In this document: in pieces, positions 43,861 to 54,682 of the stretch
Position numbering within the stretch: position 1 is the first letter of the stretch
How the letters are laid out: each line of letters starts with the position of its first letter
Assembly (NCBI RefSeq): GCF_000687455.2
Contig: NZ_JGVW01000099.1
Location: forward strand, 48,159-112,158
Reading direction: 5' to 3'
DNA: 64,000 nt
DNA from: Burkholderia sp. lig30
Lineage (GTDB): Bacteria > Pseudomonadota > Gammaproteobacteria > Burkholderiales > Burkholderiaceae
The notes under the pieces: generated by a model
What the model was told of the DNA's origin: nothing
The model's input: the letters and a program-made list of their open reading frames with translations, nothing else
Databases searched by the model: none
Program-made: the position numbers and the translations under genes

Positions 43861-44514
43861 TCAGCGCAGGCCGGCGATGTAATCGGCCACGGCCTTGATC
43901 TCGCCGTCCGTCAGGCGCGACGCGATCTGATGCATCGCCTCGTTGTTGTTGCGCGCGCCGGCCCCTTGCTGGAACGCGCTCAACTGCGCGACGGTGTAAT
44001 CCGCCCATTGCCCCGACAGACGCGGATACTGCGCGGGCACGCCCTGGCCGGTCGGCCCGTGGCAGCTCGCGCACGCGGGCACGCCCTTTTCGCCGATGCC
44101 GCCACGGTAGATCTTCTGGCCGATCGGCACGGTCGCCGCGTTGTGCGCGGCGCCGAGCTGCGGGGCCTGCGACGCGTAATACGCGGCCACGTTGCGCATG
44201 TCCAGCTCGGTCAACGCACTCGCGAATCCCACCATCACGGCGTTGATGCGCGCCGCCCCCTTCGCGCCCGGCTGCGCCTTGAAATCGTTCAACTGCTTGA
44301 CCAGGTATTCGGGAAGCTGGCCGGCCAGCTTCGGAAACCCGCCCGACGCGCTGTTGCCGTCCGCGCCGTGGCACGAAGCGCACACTTGCGCCGCGATCGC
44401 CTTGCCGCGATCCAGATCCGGCTTTGCCGCATCCGCCGCCTTTGCCGTCGCTGCGAAACCTGCGAACCCTGCTGCAACCTGAAGCACCATCAGAGACTTG
44501 CACAGTCGATTCAT
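43861..44514 (-). CDS. Dihaem cytochrome c4
   Basis: Periplasmic dihaem electron carrier, 217-residue precursor from ATG 44514 (MNRLCKSLMV); a longer frame to 44556 adds no signal features. The Sec signal ends near AKA. Two haem-binding CASCH motifs mark the tandem cytochrome domains, with Met ligands in MVGFASAL and MHQIASRL-type positions. c4 proteins donate electrons to terminal oxidases. It is next to its own maturation genes resB-ccsB. Confidence 0.94.
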   Translation of the reverse strand: MNRLCKSLMVLQVAAGFAGFAATAKAADAAKPDLDRGKAIAAQVCASCHGADGNSASGGFPKLAGQLPEYLVKQLNDFKAQPGAKGAARINAVMVGFASALTELDMRNVAAYYASQAPQLGAAHNAATVPIGQKIYRGGIGEKGVPACASCHGPTGQGVPAQYPRLSGQWADYTVAQLSAFQQGAGARNNNEAMHQIASRLTDGEIKAVADYIAGLR

Positions 44515-44628
44515 TCGCACACCCTGTTTCGTCTTGTGGGAATTGAGGTTCTGCAATAAACGACGGCGGTCAGTCTACCGCAGAAGCGCGCGACGCAAAC
44601 GCCCGTGGCCTTCGGTAAAACGGGCGTA

Positions 44629-44637
44629 TTGTACAAT
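44629..44637. promoter_or_regulatory. Palindromic -10-like sequence between cytochrome c4 and engB
   Basis: attgtacaat (44628-44637) reads TACAAT on both strands, so it could serve divergent promoters. A 6-bp hairpin (gcccgt 44601-44606, acgggc 44620-44625) lies just to the left. No good -35 is seen. Confidence 0.35.
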
Positions 44638-44720
44638 ATCGCGCTGAAAGCCCCTGCGCCTATCGGGGCTACCCCGCCTCCACCAAGCGGCTCGCGCCGC
44701 CCGTCGCCCCCCCGGTTCCC

Positions 44721-45380
44721 ATGGCCTTTTTGCTCCACCAAGCCCGCTTCTACACGACCGTCAACCACCTGCGCGACCTGCCGCCCACGGTGCAGCCGGA
44801 AATCGCCTTCGCGGGCCGCTCGAATGCCGGCAAATCGACGGCGATCAACGTGCTGTGCAACCAGAAGCGGCTCGCGTTCGCGTCGAAGACGCCCGGCCGC
44901 ACGCAGCACATCAACTATTTCTCGGTCGGCCCCGCGGCCGAGCCGGTCGCGAACCTGGTCGACCTGCCGGGCTACGGCTACGCGGAAGTGCCGGGCGCCG
45001 CGAAGGCGCACTGGGAGGCGCTCCTGTCGTCCTACCTGGCGACCCGCTCGCAGTTGTGCGGCCTGATCCTGATGATGGACTCGCGCCGCCCGCTGACCGA
45101 GCTGGACCGCCGCATGATCGAGTGGTTCACGCCGACCGGCAAGCCGATCCACACGCTGCTGACCAAATGCGACAAATTGACGCGACAGGAAAGCATCAAC
45201 GCGCTGCGCACCACGCAAAAGGCGCTGGATGCGTACCGCGACGCCGGCGTCCGGGGCGCGCTGACGGTCCAGCTGTTCTCGGCGCTCAAGCGCACGGGCC
45301 TCGACGATGCACACGCGCTGATCGAGAGCTGGCTGCGTCCGTCGGTCGCCAGCGAAGACGGCGACGCTGTAGCAAAATAA
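44721..45380 (+). CDS. engB: Ribosome biogenesis GTPase EngB (YsxC/YihA)
   Basis: Essential TRAFAC-class GTPase acting in 50S subunit assembly and cell division, 219 residues. The G motifs are G1 [10 protein letters not shown]2 near TPGRTQ, G3 DLPGYGYA, G4 TKCDKL and G5 SALK. The length and the N-terminal [12 protein letters not shown] extension are standard. It lies upstream of hemB on the same strand, with a 253-bp gap holding the candidate small RNA. Confidence 0.97.
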   Translation: MAFLLHQARFYTTVNHLRDLPPTVQPEIAFAGRSNAGKSTAINVLCNQKRLAFASKTPGRTQHINYFSVGPAAEPVANLVDLPGYGYAEVPGAAKAHWEALLSSYLATRSQLCGLILMMDSRRPLTELDRRMIEWFTPTGKPIHTLLTKCDKLTRQESINALRTTQKALDAYRDAGVRGALTVQLFSALKRTGLDDAHALIESWLRPSVASEDGDAVAK

Positions 45381-45444
45381 CCGGGCAACGCGCCGCCGGC
45401 ATCCGCGGCGCGCACCTGACGGGCCTGCCGCTTCGATCCGCGCA

Positions 45445-45550
45445 TAAAAAAACCCGCCGTCAAACGGCGGGTCAAACAGCCTTATCGAATAACGACAGGC
45501 ACCCGCTCAGGGAGGAGAAGCGGGGAGCGTCGCGCAACGCGCACCGCTCG
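45445..45550 (-). ncRNA. Candidate small RNA with anti-Shine-Dalgarno loop
   Basis: Read leftward between engB and hemB. A TATGAT -10 element (plus 45557-45562, within TGGTATATG) predicts a start near 45550. A hairpin follows with 6-bp stem CCCGCT/AGCGGG (plus 45502-45507 and 45519-45524) and 11-nt loop TCTCCTCCCTG, which contains CTCCTCCC, complementary to Shine-Dalgarno sequences. The RNA would end at a textbook terminator (45446-45472). No open frame of note occurs on this strand between it and dsbD. Antisense-SD loops of this kind occur in known Burkholderia and alphaproteobacterial small RNAs. I cannot tell if this one is already named. Confidence 0.5.
45446..45472 (-). terminator. Minus-strand intrinsic terminator without a minus-strand protein gene
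   Basis: A 9-bp perfect stem (acccgccgt 45452-45460, acggcgggt 45464-45472) with a 3-nt loop has seven A on its left, giving a U-run only on the minus strand. It supports a leftward transcript in the engB-hemB gap. Confidence 0.88.
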
Positions 45551-45588
45551 ATCGCTATCATATACCAATGCCTCGAAAAATAACCTAA

Positions 45589-46632
<1,044 letters not shown>

Positions 46633-46649
46633 TTCCCGGCGTCACGGGC

Positions 46650-46683
46650 AAAAAGGCGAGGCCCATTGGCGCCTCGCCTTTTT
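46650..46683. terminator. Bidirectional terminator between hemB and dsbD
   Basis: A perfect 13-bp stem (aaaaaggcgaggc 46650-46662, gcctcgccttttt 46671-46683) with an 8-nt loop lies between the convergent hemB and dsbD stops. Confidence 0.92.
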
Positions 46684-46706
46684 TTCGCGCCGCGAACGCG
46701 TGCCGG

Positions 46707-48542
46707 TTACACCGACGGCGCCGCCGCGCGATCGAGACTGCGCAGGAAAGCCTCCGCCGCCTGATAGCCGACCACGCGCGCGATTTCCTTGCCGCTGCGA
46801 TCGAAGAAGATGATGCCGGGCGGGCCGAACAGGCTGAATCGCTTGAGCAGCGCCTGATCGTCCACGCTGTTCGCGGTGACGTCGGCGCGCACCAGGTGGA
46901 GCTGCGCGAGTCGCGCCTGCACCCGTGCGTCGGTGAAGGTGAGATGCTCCATCTCCTTGCAGCTCACGCACCAGTCGGCATAGAAATCGAGCATCACGGG
47001 CTGCTGCGACGTCTTGAGGAGCGCGTCGAGCTCCGCGATCGACGCGACCGGCGCGAAAGCCGGCCCTTCCGGTGCGGCAGGCGCGCCGGCCGCGACGGCG
47101 GCCGACCGTGCGGCCAGCACCGCCAGCGGCTTGATCGGGTCGGTCGAACCCGCCGCGAGGCCGACGAGCAGCGCGGCCGCCCAGATCGCCAGCGCGGCGC
47201 CCAGCCCGCGCCCGAGCCGTTGCCAGATCGACTGCGCGCCGGAGTGCGGCGTAAACAGCCCGAGCGCCGCGGCGGCGACCAGCAGCCACAATGCGCCGAG
47301 CATCATCTGGAACGCACCGCCGAGCACCGGCCAGACGATCCACAGCGCGGCGGCGAGCAGCACGATGCCGAAGAACACCTTCACACCGTCCATCCAGGTA
47401 CCGGCACGCGGCAGCAGGGTGCCCGCGCCGACGCCGACGATCAACAGCGGCACGCCGAGGCCGAGCCCCATCGCGAATAGCGCCGCGCCGCCCAGCAGCG
47501 CGTTGCCGGTATGCGCGATGAACGCCAGCACCGCGAACAGCGGTGCGGTCATGCATGCGCCGACGACGAGCGCCGACAGCGCGCCCATCGCGGCGACCGC
47601 CGCGAAGTGGCCGCCGTTGCGGCCCGTCGTCGCTTGCGACGCGCCGTTTTGCCAGCGATGCGGCAGCGCGATGTCCTTGCCGGAAATCAGCGACACCGCG
47701 AACGCGCTCAGCAGCACGCCGAAACTGCCCAGTACCCACGGATTCTGCAGCCATGCGCCGAGGCTCTGGCCGACGAGCGCCGCGGCAACGCCGAGCACCG
47801 TATAGACGAGCGCCATGCCGATCACGTAGGTCAGCGACAACGCGAAGCCACGCGCATGCGTTGCGCGCGTGCCCTGGCCGATGATGATCGCCGATACGAT
47901 CGGGATCATCGGATACGAGCAGGGCAGCAGGCTCAGCACCATGCCTGCCACGAAATACAGCGCGACGATCGTGAAAAAGCCCTGGCCCTCGAGCAACGAC
48001 TTCGCGTATTCCGCACTCGTGAGACGCTCGAACCAGCTGCCGACCGGGGCATCATGGGACGCCGACGCAGCCGCGCCCAGCGCGTCCCCGCTCACCTTCA
48101 CGACGTGCTCGGCGGGCGGATAGCAGATCCCCTCGTCCGCGCAGCCTTGCGACGTCACCGCCAACTCGAACGGCCCTGACGCCTGCTTGACGGGCACGTG
48201 GATCAACACGTCGCCGCGATACGTCTCGACGTTCTTCTGGAAAGTCTGGTCGAACTTCACGTGGCCGGCGGGAAGCTGCGGCTCGCCGAGCGTCGCCTGC
48301 CCGCTCCTGACCACGAACGCGAAGCGCTCGCGGTACAGGTAATAGCCGTCGGCGACCTTGAAGTGAATGTCGACCTGCCCCGGCGCTTCGCTCGCGCTGA
48401 AGCGGAACGCGGCCGACGGATCGAGAAAGTCGTCGGCTGCGCGCGCGAGCGACACCGCGCCCAGCATCAGCACGAGCGGCAACAGCAGTGCGAAAAACCA
48501 GCGCGTGCCGGCACGCAGGCGAAGATCCATACGGTTAAACAT
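46707..48542 (-). CDS. dsbD: Thiol:disulfide interchange protein DsbD
   Basis: Moves reducing power from cytoplasmic thioredoxin to the periplasm (DsbC, and apocytochrome c via CcmG/CcsX-type thioredoxins). The 611-residue protein has a signal peptide, an N-terminal DsbD-alpha immunoglobulin-like domain with Cys pair in CADEGICYPP, eight membrane helices with the first redox cysteine in SLLPCSYPMIPIV and the second in GACMTAPLFAVL, and a C-terminal thioredoxin domain with WCVSC. Met5 at 48530 is an alternative start. It overlaps cutA by 8 bp. Confidence 0.95.
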   Translation of the reverse strand: MFNRMDLRLRAGTRWFFALLLPLVLMLGAVSLARAADDFLDPSAAFRFSASEAPGQVDIHFKVADGYYLYRERFAFVVRSGQATLGEPQLPAGHVKFDQTFQKNVETYRGDVLIHVPVKQASGPFELAVTSQGCADEGICYPPAEHVVKVSGDALGAAASASHDAPVGSWFERLTSAEYAKSLLEGQGFFTIVALYFVAGMVLSLLPCSYPMIPIVSAIIIGQGTRATHARGFALSLTYVIGMALVYTVLGVAAALVGQSLGAWLQNPWVLGSFGVLLSAFAVSLISGKDIALPHRWQNGASQATTGRNGGHFAAVAAMGALSALVVGACMTAPLFAVLAFIAHTGNALLGGAALFAMGLGLGVPLLIVGVGAGTLLPRAGTWMDGVKVFFGIVLLAAALWIVWPVLGGAFQMMLGALWLLVAAAALGLFTPHSGAQSIWQRLGRGLGAALAIWAAALLVGLAAGSTDPIKPLAVLAARSAAVAAGAPAAPEGPAFAPVASIAELDALLKTSQQPVMLDFYADWCVSCKEMEHLTFTDARVQARLAQLHLVRADVTANSVDDQALLKRFSLFGPPGIIFFDRSGKEIARVVGYQAAEAFLRSLDRAAAPSV

Positions 48543-48861
48543 GAAATAGACGTTGAGTTTCGCCGGTCACCCACTGGCCATATGACGACGACGCGGTGGC
48601 TTGCCATGACACGATTTCAGGCGTGTCGTACGGATGATGCGCCTGAATAAATCGCTCCAGTTCGAGCGCGCGAACCGGGCTGGTCTTGAACAGCAACTGA
48701 ATTTCGTCGGCGGTCTCGACCTTGCCTTGCCAGTGATAGCGCGAACGGATCGCGCCGAGTTCCGACACGCACGCCGCGAGACGCGCAGTCAGCGCACCGT
48801 CGGCCAGCGACTGCGCGGCCGCTGCATCCGGCACCGTCGTCAACATCAGCACCACCACCAT
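48535..48861 (-). CDS. cutA: Divalent-cation tolerance protein CutA
   Basis: A small trimeric CutA1 protein, 108 residues from ATG 48861 (MVVVLMLTTVPD). Seen are LAACVSELGAIRSRYHWQGKVE and HHPYDTPEIVSW, both family signatures. Its role in copper tolerance is known genetically but its biochemical function is unclear. It overlaps dsbD, the arrangement found in E. coli (cutA-dsbD). Confidence 0.94.
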   Translation of the reverse strand: MVVVLMLTTVPDAAAAQSLADGALTARLAACVSELGAIRSRYHWQGKVETADEIQLLFKTSPVRALELERFIQAHHPYDTPEIVSWQATASSSYGQWVTGETQRLFHV

Positions 48862-48966
48862 ACGCACCTCCTGCTCGTTACGCCGCTTGCGCCGTATCGT
48901 AGCGCACGCGGCATGTCGGCGCCGACGCGCCGTGCTGCGACAATCGACCACATCGCGGCGCACCAA

Positions 48967-49000
48967 AACAAAAAGGGCCAAGCAATCGCTTAGCCCTTTC
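48967..49000 (-). terminator. Terminator of the alpha ribosomal operon after rplQ
   Basis: A hairpin aagggc-c-aagc / gctt-a-gccctt (48973-48997) with loop aatc is flanked on the left by A-rich sequence, giving a U-rich tail on the minus strand, 20 bp past the rplQ stop. Confidence 0.85.
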
Positions 49001-49019
49001 TTGCTACGTGCCGAGACGC

Positions 49020-49415
49020 TTATTCAGCTTCTTGGACGTTTTCCGCTTCGACCAGTTCCGGACGATCCAGCAGTTCGACCAGTGCCATCGGTGCGTTGTC
49101 GCCGACGCGGAAGCCGAACTTCAGGATGCGCAGGTAGCCGCCCGGACGGTTCGCGAAACGCGGACCGAGCACGTCGAACAGCTTCGCGACCGAGTCACGA
49201 TCGCGCAGGCGGTTGAACGCCAGGCGGCGGTTCGCGAGCGACGGCTTCTTGCCGAGCGTGATCAGCGGCTCGACGACTTTACGGAGTTCCTTCGCCTTCG
49301 GCAGCGTCGTCTTGATGACTTCGTGCTCGATCAGCGAGTTGGACATGTTGCGGAGCATAGCCAGACGGTGGCTGCTCGTGCGGTTCAGTTTCCGCAGACC
49401 ATGACGATGGCGCAT
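49020..49415 (-). CDS. rplQ: 50S ribosomal protein L17
   Basis: Large-subunit protein L17, 131 residues, beginning [17 protein letters not shown], which is almost invariant in the family. E. coli L17 is 127 residues. It lies at the end of the alpha operon, separated from rpoA by an unusual 137-bp gap that contains a strong terminator-like hairpin. Confidence 0.98.
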   Translation of the reverse strand: MRHRHGLRKLNRTSSHRLAMLRNMSNSLIEHEVIKTTLPKAKELRKVVEPLITLGKKPSLANRRLAFNRLRDRDSVAKLFDVLGPRFANRPGGYLRILKFGFRVGDNAPMALVELLDRPELVEAENVQEAE

Positions 49416-49487
49416 TTCAGTTTCCTTGATTCAAAGTTTTGATCCAGCTCTTCTATCGCACCCGACAGGGTGCACGGGCCGGTACCG

Positions 49488-49529
49488 AAAAAAGCAAGAT
49501 GCGGATTTTAGAAGAAAATCCGCATCTTG
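49488..49529 (-). terminator. Strong terminator-like hairpin between rpoA and rplQ
   Basis: A 15-bp perfect stem (caagatgcggatttt 49495-49509, aaaatccgcatcttg 49515-49529) with a 5-nt loop is followed on the minus strand by C then TTTTTT (plus aaaaaa 49488-49493). It looks like a complete intrinsic terminator or attenuator inside the operon; it could also be an RNA-processing site. Confidence 0.7.
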
Positions 49530-49552
49530 ACCAGTTACAACATCAACCGGGC

Positions 49553-50530
49553 TTACTTGTCGAGACCAGCCGGCGGCCAGTTCTCGAGCTTCATGCCCAG
49601 CGTGAGACCGCGCGAAGCGAGCACTTCCTTGATCTCGTTGAGCGACTTGCGACCGAGGTTCGGCGTCTTCAGCAGCTCGTTTTCCGTGCGCTGGATCAGG
49701 TCGCCGATGTAATAGATGTTCTCGGCCTTCAGGCAGTTCGCGGAACGAACCGTCAGCTCGAGATCGTCGACCGGACGCAGCAGGATCGGATCGATCTGCG
49801 GTGCACGCGACGGCGCTTCCGCAGCCGCTTCCGTGCCTTCCAGCGCCGCGAACACGGACAGCTGATCGACCAGGATGCGTGCCGACTGGCGGATCGCTTC
49901 TTCCGGGGTGATCACGCCGCTCGTCTCGATGTTCATCACGAGCTTGTCGAGGTCGGTACGCTGCTCGACACGCGCGCTTTCGACGGCGTAGCTCACGCGG
50001 CGAACCGGCGAGAACGACGCGTCCAGCACGATGCGGCCGATGATCTTGGCCGTGTCTTCACCGTAGCGGCGAACGTTGCCCGGCACATAACCGCGGCCCT
50101 TCTCGATCTTGATCTGCACGTCGAGCTTGCCGCCCTTCGACAGATGCGCAATCACGTGATCCGGGTTGATGACTTCGCAATCGTGGGACAGCTCGATATC
50201 GCCGGCCGTGACGACGCCTTCGCCTTCCTTGCGCAGGGTCACCGTCACTTCGTCGCGGTTGTGCAGCTTGAACACCACGCCCTTCAGGTTCAGCAGCAGG
50301 TTAACGACGTCCTCTTGCACACCATCGAGCGTCGAATATTCGTGCACGACGCCCGCGATGGTCACCTCGGTCGGCGCATAGCCCACCATCGACGACAGCA
50401 GCACGCGGCGGAGCGCATTGCCCAAGGTGTGGCCGTAACCGCGTTCAAACGGCTCCATGACCACCTTCGCGTGGTTCTCGCCCAGCGATTCCACGGCGAT
50501 GATCTTGGGTTTCAACAAACTGGTCTGCAT
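49553..50530 (-). CDS. rpoA: DNA-directed RNA polymerase alpha subunit
   Basis: Assembly platform of RNA polymerase, 325 residues. The N-terminal dimerisation domain has [20 protein letters not shown]; the C-terminal domain (about 245-315) has the DNA/activator-contacting segment [20 protein letters not shown] and [16 protein letters not shown]. It lies 124 bp after rpsD within the alpha operon. Confidence 0.98.
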   Translation of the reverse strand: MQTSLLKPKIIAVESLGENHAKVVMEPFERGYGHTLGNALRRVLLSSMVGYAPTEVTIAGVVHEYSTLDGVQEDVVNLLLNLKGVVFKLHNRDEVTVTLRKEGEGVVTAGDIELSHDCEVINPDHVIAHLSKGGKLDVQIKIEKGRGYVPGNVRRYGEDTAKIIGRIVLDASFSPVRRVSYAVESARVEQRTDLDKLVMNIETSGVITPEEAIRQSARILVDQLSVFAALEGTEAAAEAPSRAPQIDPILLRPVDDLELTVRSANCLKAENIYYIGDLIQRTENELLKTPNLGRKSLNEIKEVLASRGLTLGMKLENWPPAGLDK

Positions 50531-50654
50531 AGGTTTTCCTTTTCAATACCCTCGGCTCGTTACACCGATAAGGCTGACCGGTAACACCCTGAAAATAAAC
50601 AGCCGAGGCCCCCCCTTGCTGAACGCAATCGGGGGGCCTCGGCCGTCAATCGGA

Positions 50655-51278
50655 TTAACGCGAGTACAATTCGACGATCAGGCTTTCGTTGATGTCGCCA
50701 GCGATGTCAGCGCGCTCCGGCATTTGCTTGAACGTGCCTTCGAACTTCTTCGCATCGACCGCGACCCAGCTCGGCATGCCGCCTTGCTCGGCCAGCGACA
50801 GCGCTTCGACGATACGCGCTTGCTTCTTCGCCTTTTCGCGGATCGCGACCACGTCGCCACTCTTCACTTGCAGCGACGGGATGTTCGAGACGACGCCGTT
50901 CACCGTGATCGACTTGTGGCTCACCAGCTGACGTGCTTCAGCGCGGGTCGAGCCGAAGCCCATGCGGTACACGACGTTGTCGAGGCGCGACTCGAGCAGT
51001 TGCAGCAGGTTTTCACCCGTGTTGCCCTTGCGACGGTCGGCATCGGCGAAGTAGCGGCGGAACTGACGCTCCAGCACGCCGTAGATACGCTTGACCTTCT
51101 GCTTTTCACGCAGCTGCGTGCCGTAGTCGGACGTACGCGCGCCCGAGATACGGCCATGCTGGCCCGGCTTGCTGTCGAGCTTGCACTTGTCGGCGAGCGA
51201 GCGACGCGCGCTCTTCAGGAAGAGGTCAGTGCCTTCACGGCGGGACAGCTTGGCTTTAGGGCCGATATAACGTGCCAC
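50655..51278 (-). CDS. rpsD: 30S ribosomal protein S4
   Basis: Primary 16S rRNA-binding protein S4. The start is GTG at 51278 ([10 protein letters not shown], read as fMet), with AAGGAAT seven bases upstream; this gives the conserved 207-residue length, whereas the ATG at 51296 adds six residues. It has only one cysteine (Cys in DKCKLD), so it is the zinc-independent form. In E. coli S4 represses its own operon by binding the rpsM leader. Confidence 0.97.
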   Translation of the reverse strand: MARYIGPKAKLSRREGTDLFLKSARRSLADKCKLDSKPGQHGRISGARTSDYGTQLREKQKVKRIYGVLERQFRRYFADADRRKGNTGENLLQLLESRLDNVVYRMGFGSTRAEARQLVSHKSITVNGVVSNIPSLQVKSGDVVAIREKAKKQARIVEALSLAEQGGMPSWVAVDAKKFEGTFKQMPERADIAGDINESLIVELYSR

Positions 51279-51431
51279 TTTGCATTCCTTTATCAATCGT
51301 CACGCGGATCGGAATCCGCGCTAGTTCGCACCCTTTGGGGCGAACGGTGGGCTTAGTCAATCAAAAAAGCACAGCCCGTCGACGCAATGCGGCGACAGGC
51401 AACGCGCCAGCACGAACGTGCCAGCGCATCG

Positions 51432-51833
51432 TCAGATGCGGCGACGCTTCGGCGGACGGCAGCCGTTGTGCGGAACCGGCGTCACATCCGAAATCGCGGT
51501 GATCTTGATGCCGAGGCCGTGCAGTGCGCGCACTGCCGACTCGCGACCCGGGCCGGGACCCTTGATCCGCACTTCCAGATTCTTCACGCCATATTCCATC
51601 GCCACGCGGCCAGCCGACTCGGCAGCAACCTGGGCAGCGAACGGCGTCGACTTGCGCGAGCCCTTGAAGCCCTGGCCGCCCGACGTCGCCCATGCCAGGG
51701 CGTTGCCTTGGCGATCGGTGATCGTGATGATCGTGTTGTTGAACGACGCGTGGACGTGAACCACGCCTTCAGCGACGTTCTTCTTAACCTTTTTGCGAAC
51801 GCGTTGCGCCGCGGTGTTCGAAGCCTTAGCCAT
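51432..51833 (-). CDS. rpsK: 30S ribosomal protein S11
   Basis: Platform protein S11, 133 residues, with the conserved [16 protein letters not shown] and C-terminal [15 protein letters not shown]. It lies in the alpha operon between rpsM and rpsD; the 153-bp gap before rpsD holds no feature I can name. Confidence 0.98.
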   Translation of the reverse strand: MAKASNTAAQRVRKKVKKNVAEGVVHVHASFNNTIITITDRQGNALAWATSGGQGFKGSRKSTPFAAQVAAESAGRVAMEYGVKNLEVRIKGPGPGRESAVRALHGLGIKITAISDVTPVPHNGCRPPKRRRI

Positions 51834-51861
51834 TACGTTTTCCTGTAACTGTCAGTTCCGC

Positions 51862-52227
51862 TTACTTCTTCAGCGCTTGCGCTGCACGACGCGGACCCTT
51901 GCGAGTACGGGCGTTCGTGCGCGTACGCTGACCGCGCATGGGCAGACCCTTACGATGACGCACGCCACGATAGCAGCCGAGGTCCATCAGGCGCTTGATG
52001 TTCATCGTCACTTCACGGCGCAGATCGCCTTCGACGACAAACTTGCCCACTTCTTCACGCAGCTTTTCGAGGTCTGCGTCGGTCAGGTCCTTGACCTTCT
52101 TCGAGAATTCCACACCCGAAGCCACGCAGATGCTGCGCGCGCGCGTGCGGCCGACACCGAAGATTGCCGTCAGGCCGATCTCGGTATGCTGGTGATTCGG
52201 GATGTTAACCCCTGCGATACGAGCCAT
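51862..52227 (-). CDS. rpsM: 30S ribosomal protein S13
   Basis: Small-subunit head protein S13, 121 residues, starting [14 protein letters not shown] and ending in the basic tail [11 protein letters not shown]. Contains [20 protein letters not shown], universal in the family. First ribosomal gene of the alpha operon, next to rpmJ. Confidence 0.98.
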   Translation of the reverse strand: MARIAGVNIPNHQHTEIGLTAIFGVGRTRARSICVASGVEFSKKVKDLTDADLEKLREEVGKFVVEGDLRREVTMNIKRLMDLGCYRGVRHRKGLPMRGQRTRTNARTRKGPRRAAQALKK

Positions 52228-52265
52228 TGTTTTTCCTCAAACAAAAAGCGCAAACAAACGCGCGG

Positions 52266-52382
52266 TCAGCCTTGGCGCTGCTTGTGGCGCGGATCCGAGC
52301 TGCAGATCACGCGAACCACGCCTTTGCGCTTGATGATCTTGCAATTGCGGCAAATGCGCTTAACCGATGCCATCACTTTCAT
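52266..52382 (-). CDS. rpmJ: 50S ribosomal protein L36
   Basis: A 38-residue protein ([15 protein letters not shown] to HKQRQG), too short for most gene tracks. The zinc-ribbon ligands Cys11, Cys14, Cys27 and His33 are all present, so it is the zinc-binding (C+) form. It lies 20 bp after infA and 38 bp before rpsM. Confidence 0.96.
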
Positions 52383-52402
52383 GATATTACCCTTTTTTCA
52401 AA

Positions 52403-52621
52403 TCACTTCGCCCGGAACACGATCCGCGCACGAGACAGATCGTAAGGCGTCAATTCAACCGTCACCTTGTCGCCCGGGAGGATGCGGATGTAGTGCATCC
52501 GCATCTTTCCGGAGATATGCCCCAATACGACATGGCCGTTCTCCAGCTTCACCCGGAAGGTAGCATTCGGGAGGTTTTCGATCACCTCACCCTGCATCTG
52601 GATTACATCGTCTTTGGCCAT
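52403..52621 (-). CDS. infA: Translation initiation factor IF-1
   Basis: OB-fold initiation factor, 72 residues, [19 protein letters not shown] through RARIVFRAK. In E. coli infA is located elsewhere; its place between secY and rpmJ here is common in betaproteobacteria and Gram-positives. It lies 9 bp after secY. Confidence 0.98.
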   Translation of the reverse strand: MAKDDVIQMQGEVIENLPNATFRVKLENGHVVLGHISGKMRMHYIRILPGDKVTVELTPYDLSRARIVFRAK

Positions 52622-52630
52622 AAGCTCTTA

Positions 52631-53977
52631 TCAACGCATTGGGACGTTGCCGCCCTTGAAGTTGGCCTTCTTGAGCAGCGACTCATACTGTTGCGACATA
52701 ACGTACGACTGCACCTGCGCCATGAAGTCCATCGTGACGACGACAATGATCAGCAGCGACGTTCCACCAAAATAAAACGGCACATTCCAGCGCAGCACCA
52801 GGAATTCCGGCAGCAGACACACGAAGACGATGTAGATCGCACCGGCCAGCGTCAGACGCGTGAGGATGCGGTCGATATATCGTGCGGTCTGGTCGCCCGG
52901 ACGGATGCCCGGCACGAACGCGCCGCTCTTCTTCAGGTTGTCCGCGGTTTCCCTGCTGTTGAACACCAGTGCGGTGTAGAAGAAGCAGAAAAACACGATC
53001 GCCAGCGTGTACAGCAGCACATAGACCGGCTGACCCGGCTTCAGCGCTTCCGCCACGTTATGCAGCGTGTCGGAGAACCAGCCCTTGCGCTCACCCGAGC
53101 TGAACCAGCTCAGGATCGTTGCCGGGAACAGAATGATCGACGATGCGAAGATCGGCGGAATCACGCCCGACATGTTCAGCTTCAGCGGCAGGTGCGACGA
53201 CTGGCCACCGTAGATCTTGTTGCCGACCTGGCGCTTCGCGTAGTTCACGAGGATCTTGCGCTGACCGCGTTCGATGAACACGACCAGGTAAGTCACCGCG
53301 GCAATCAGAACCACGATGATGATCGCCGAGAACGGCCCCATCGAACCCGTTTTCACCAGCTCGAGCAACCCACCGACGGCATTCGGGAACCCTGCTGCGA
53401 TCCCGCCGAAGATGATGATCGAGATGCCGTTGCCCAGACCCCGCTCGGTGATTTGCTCACCCAGCCACATCAGGAACATCGTGCCCGTGACCAGCGTAAC
53501 GACCGTGGTCAGACGGAACAGCATGCCGGGATCGGTGACGAGACCCGGCTGGTTCTCCAATGCGGCAGCGATGCCGAACGCCTGGAAGGTCGCGAGCACC
53601 ACGGTGAAATACCGCGTGTACTGCGTGATCTTCCGCTGGCCTGCCTGGCCTTCCTTCTTCAGCGCTTCCATCTGCGGCGAGACGATCGCCATCAGCTGCA
53701 TGATGATCGACGCCGAGATGTACGGCATGATCCCCAGCGCGAAGATCGTGAAGCGGGAAAGTGCGCCACCCGAGAACATGTTGAACATGCCCAGGATGCC
53801 GCCCGCCTGGCTCTGGAACAGCTTCGCCAGTTGATCCGGATCGATGCCCGGCACCGGAATGTGCGCGCCGATGCGATAGACGATCAGCGCCAGCAGCAAG
53901 AACATTGCCCGCCGGCGCAGATCGCCGAACTTCGCCGTGCTTCGACCGGGTTTTGCAAGACTCGGGCTGTTAGCCAC
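52631..53977 (-). CDS. secY: Protein translocase subunit SecY
   Basis: Channel subunit of the Sec translocon, 448 residues with ten membrane helices. The start is GTG 53977 ([13 protein letters not shown]), with GGAGAAGG just upstream; the longer ATG frame to 53995 would add six unusual residues. Signature regions are [38 protein letters not shown] and [14 protein letters not shown]. Penultimate spc-type gene, between rplO and infA. Confidence 0.97.
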   Translation of the reverse strand: MANSPSLAKPGRSTAKFGDLRRRAMFLLLALIVYRIGAHIPVPGIDPDQLAKLFQSQAGGILGMFNMFSGGALSRFTIFALGIMPYISASIIMQLMAIVSPQMEALKKEGQAGQRKITQYTRYFTVVLATFQAFGIAAALENQPGLVTDPGMLFRLTTVVTLVTGTMFLMWLGEQITERGLGNGISIIIFGGIAAGFPNAVGGLLELVKTGSMGPFSAIIIVVLIAAVTYLVVFIERGQRKILVNYAKRQVGNKIYGGQSSHLPLKLNMSGVIPPIFASSIILFPATILSWFSSGERKGWFSDTLHNVAEALKPGQPVYVLLYTLAIVFFCFFYTALVFNSRETADNLKKSGAFVPGIRPGDQTARYIDRILTRLTLAGAIYIVFVCLLPEFLVLRWNVPFYFGGTSLLIIVVVTMDFMAQVQSYVMSQQYESLLKKANFKGGNVPMR

Positions 53978-54021
53978 GTACCTTCTCCGATGCAAATGCT
54001 AGTGACGACGCGCGATGCGTG

Positions 54022-54456
54022 TCACTCGGCAAACGAACCGCCAGCCGCTTCGATCGCAGCACGCGCACCCTTGGTGGCGCCGAGACCCTTCACGACGATC
54101 TTGCGCTTGATCTCGCCGGTGGCGATGATCTTCGCGCTCTTCGTCAGCTCACCGACCAGGCCGGCTTGCTTCAGGGCGAGCAGATCGACTTCGTCGACCG
54201 GCAGCTTCTCGAGGTCGCCCAGGCGCACTTCACCGACGAATTCCTTCGTCAGCGACGTGAAGCCGCGCTTCGGCAGACGACGTTGCAGCGGCATCTGACC
54301 GCCTTCGAAGCCAACCTTGTGGAAGCCGCCCGAACGCGATTTCTGACCCTTGTGACCACGGCCGGCCGTCTTACCGAGGCCGGAACCGATGCCGCGGCCC
54401 ACGCGACGCTTTGCGTGCTTGGCGCCTGCAGCCGGCTTCAGGTTATTCAATTCCAT
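54022..54456 (-). CDS. rplO: 50S ribosomal protein L15
   Basis: L15, 144 residues from ATG 54456 ([16 protein letters not shown]), the E. coli length. Contains the glycine/arginine-rich [19 protein letters not shown]. It lies 28 bp after rpmD and 44 bp before secY. Confidence 0.98.
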   Translation of the reverse strand: MELNNLKPAAGAKHAKRRVGRGIGSGLGKTAGRGHKGQKSRSGGFHKVGFEGGQMPLQRRLPKRGFTSLTKEFVGEVRLGDLEKLPVDEVDLLALKQAGLVGELTKSAKIIATGEIKRKIVVKGLGATKGARAAIEAAGGSFAE

Positions 54457-54484
54457 ATCAACTCCTTGATCCGTAGTCGGCCGC

Positions 54485-54667
54485 TTAACCGATGACCTTA
54501 ACAAGGTACGAGACCTTGTTGATCATGCCGCGCACCGCCGGCGTATCCTGAAGCTCGCTGACCGAATTGAGGCGACGCAGACCCAGACCGCGCACAGTGG
54601 CACGGTGCGTTTCGCGGGTCCCAATCAGGCTCTTGACGAGCTGAACCTTGACAGTTTTTTCAGACAT
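54485..54667 (-). CDS. rpmD: 50S ribosomal protein L30
   Basis: L30, 60 residues from ATG 54667 ([13 protein letters not shown]). The family signature [20 protein letters not shown] is present. It lies between rpsE and rplO. Confidence 0.97.
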   Translation of the reverse strand: MSEKTVKVQLVKSLIGTRETHRATVRGLGLRRLNSVSELQDTPAVRGMINKVSYLVKVIG

Positions 54668-54682
54668 GGTGACCACCTGGGC

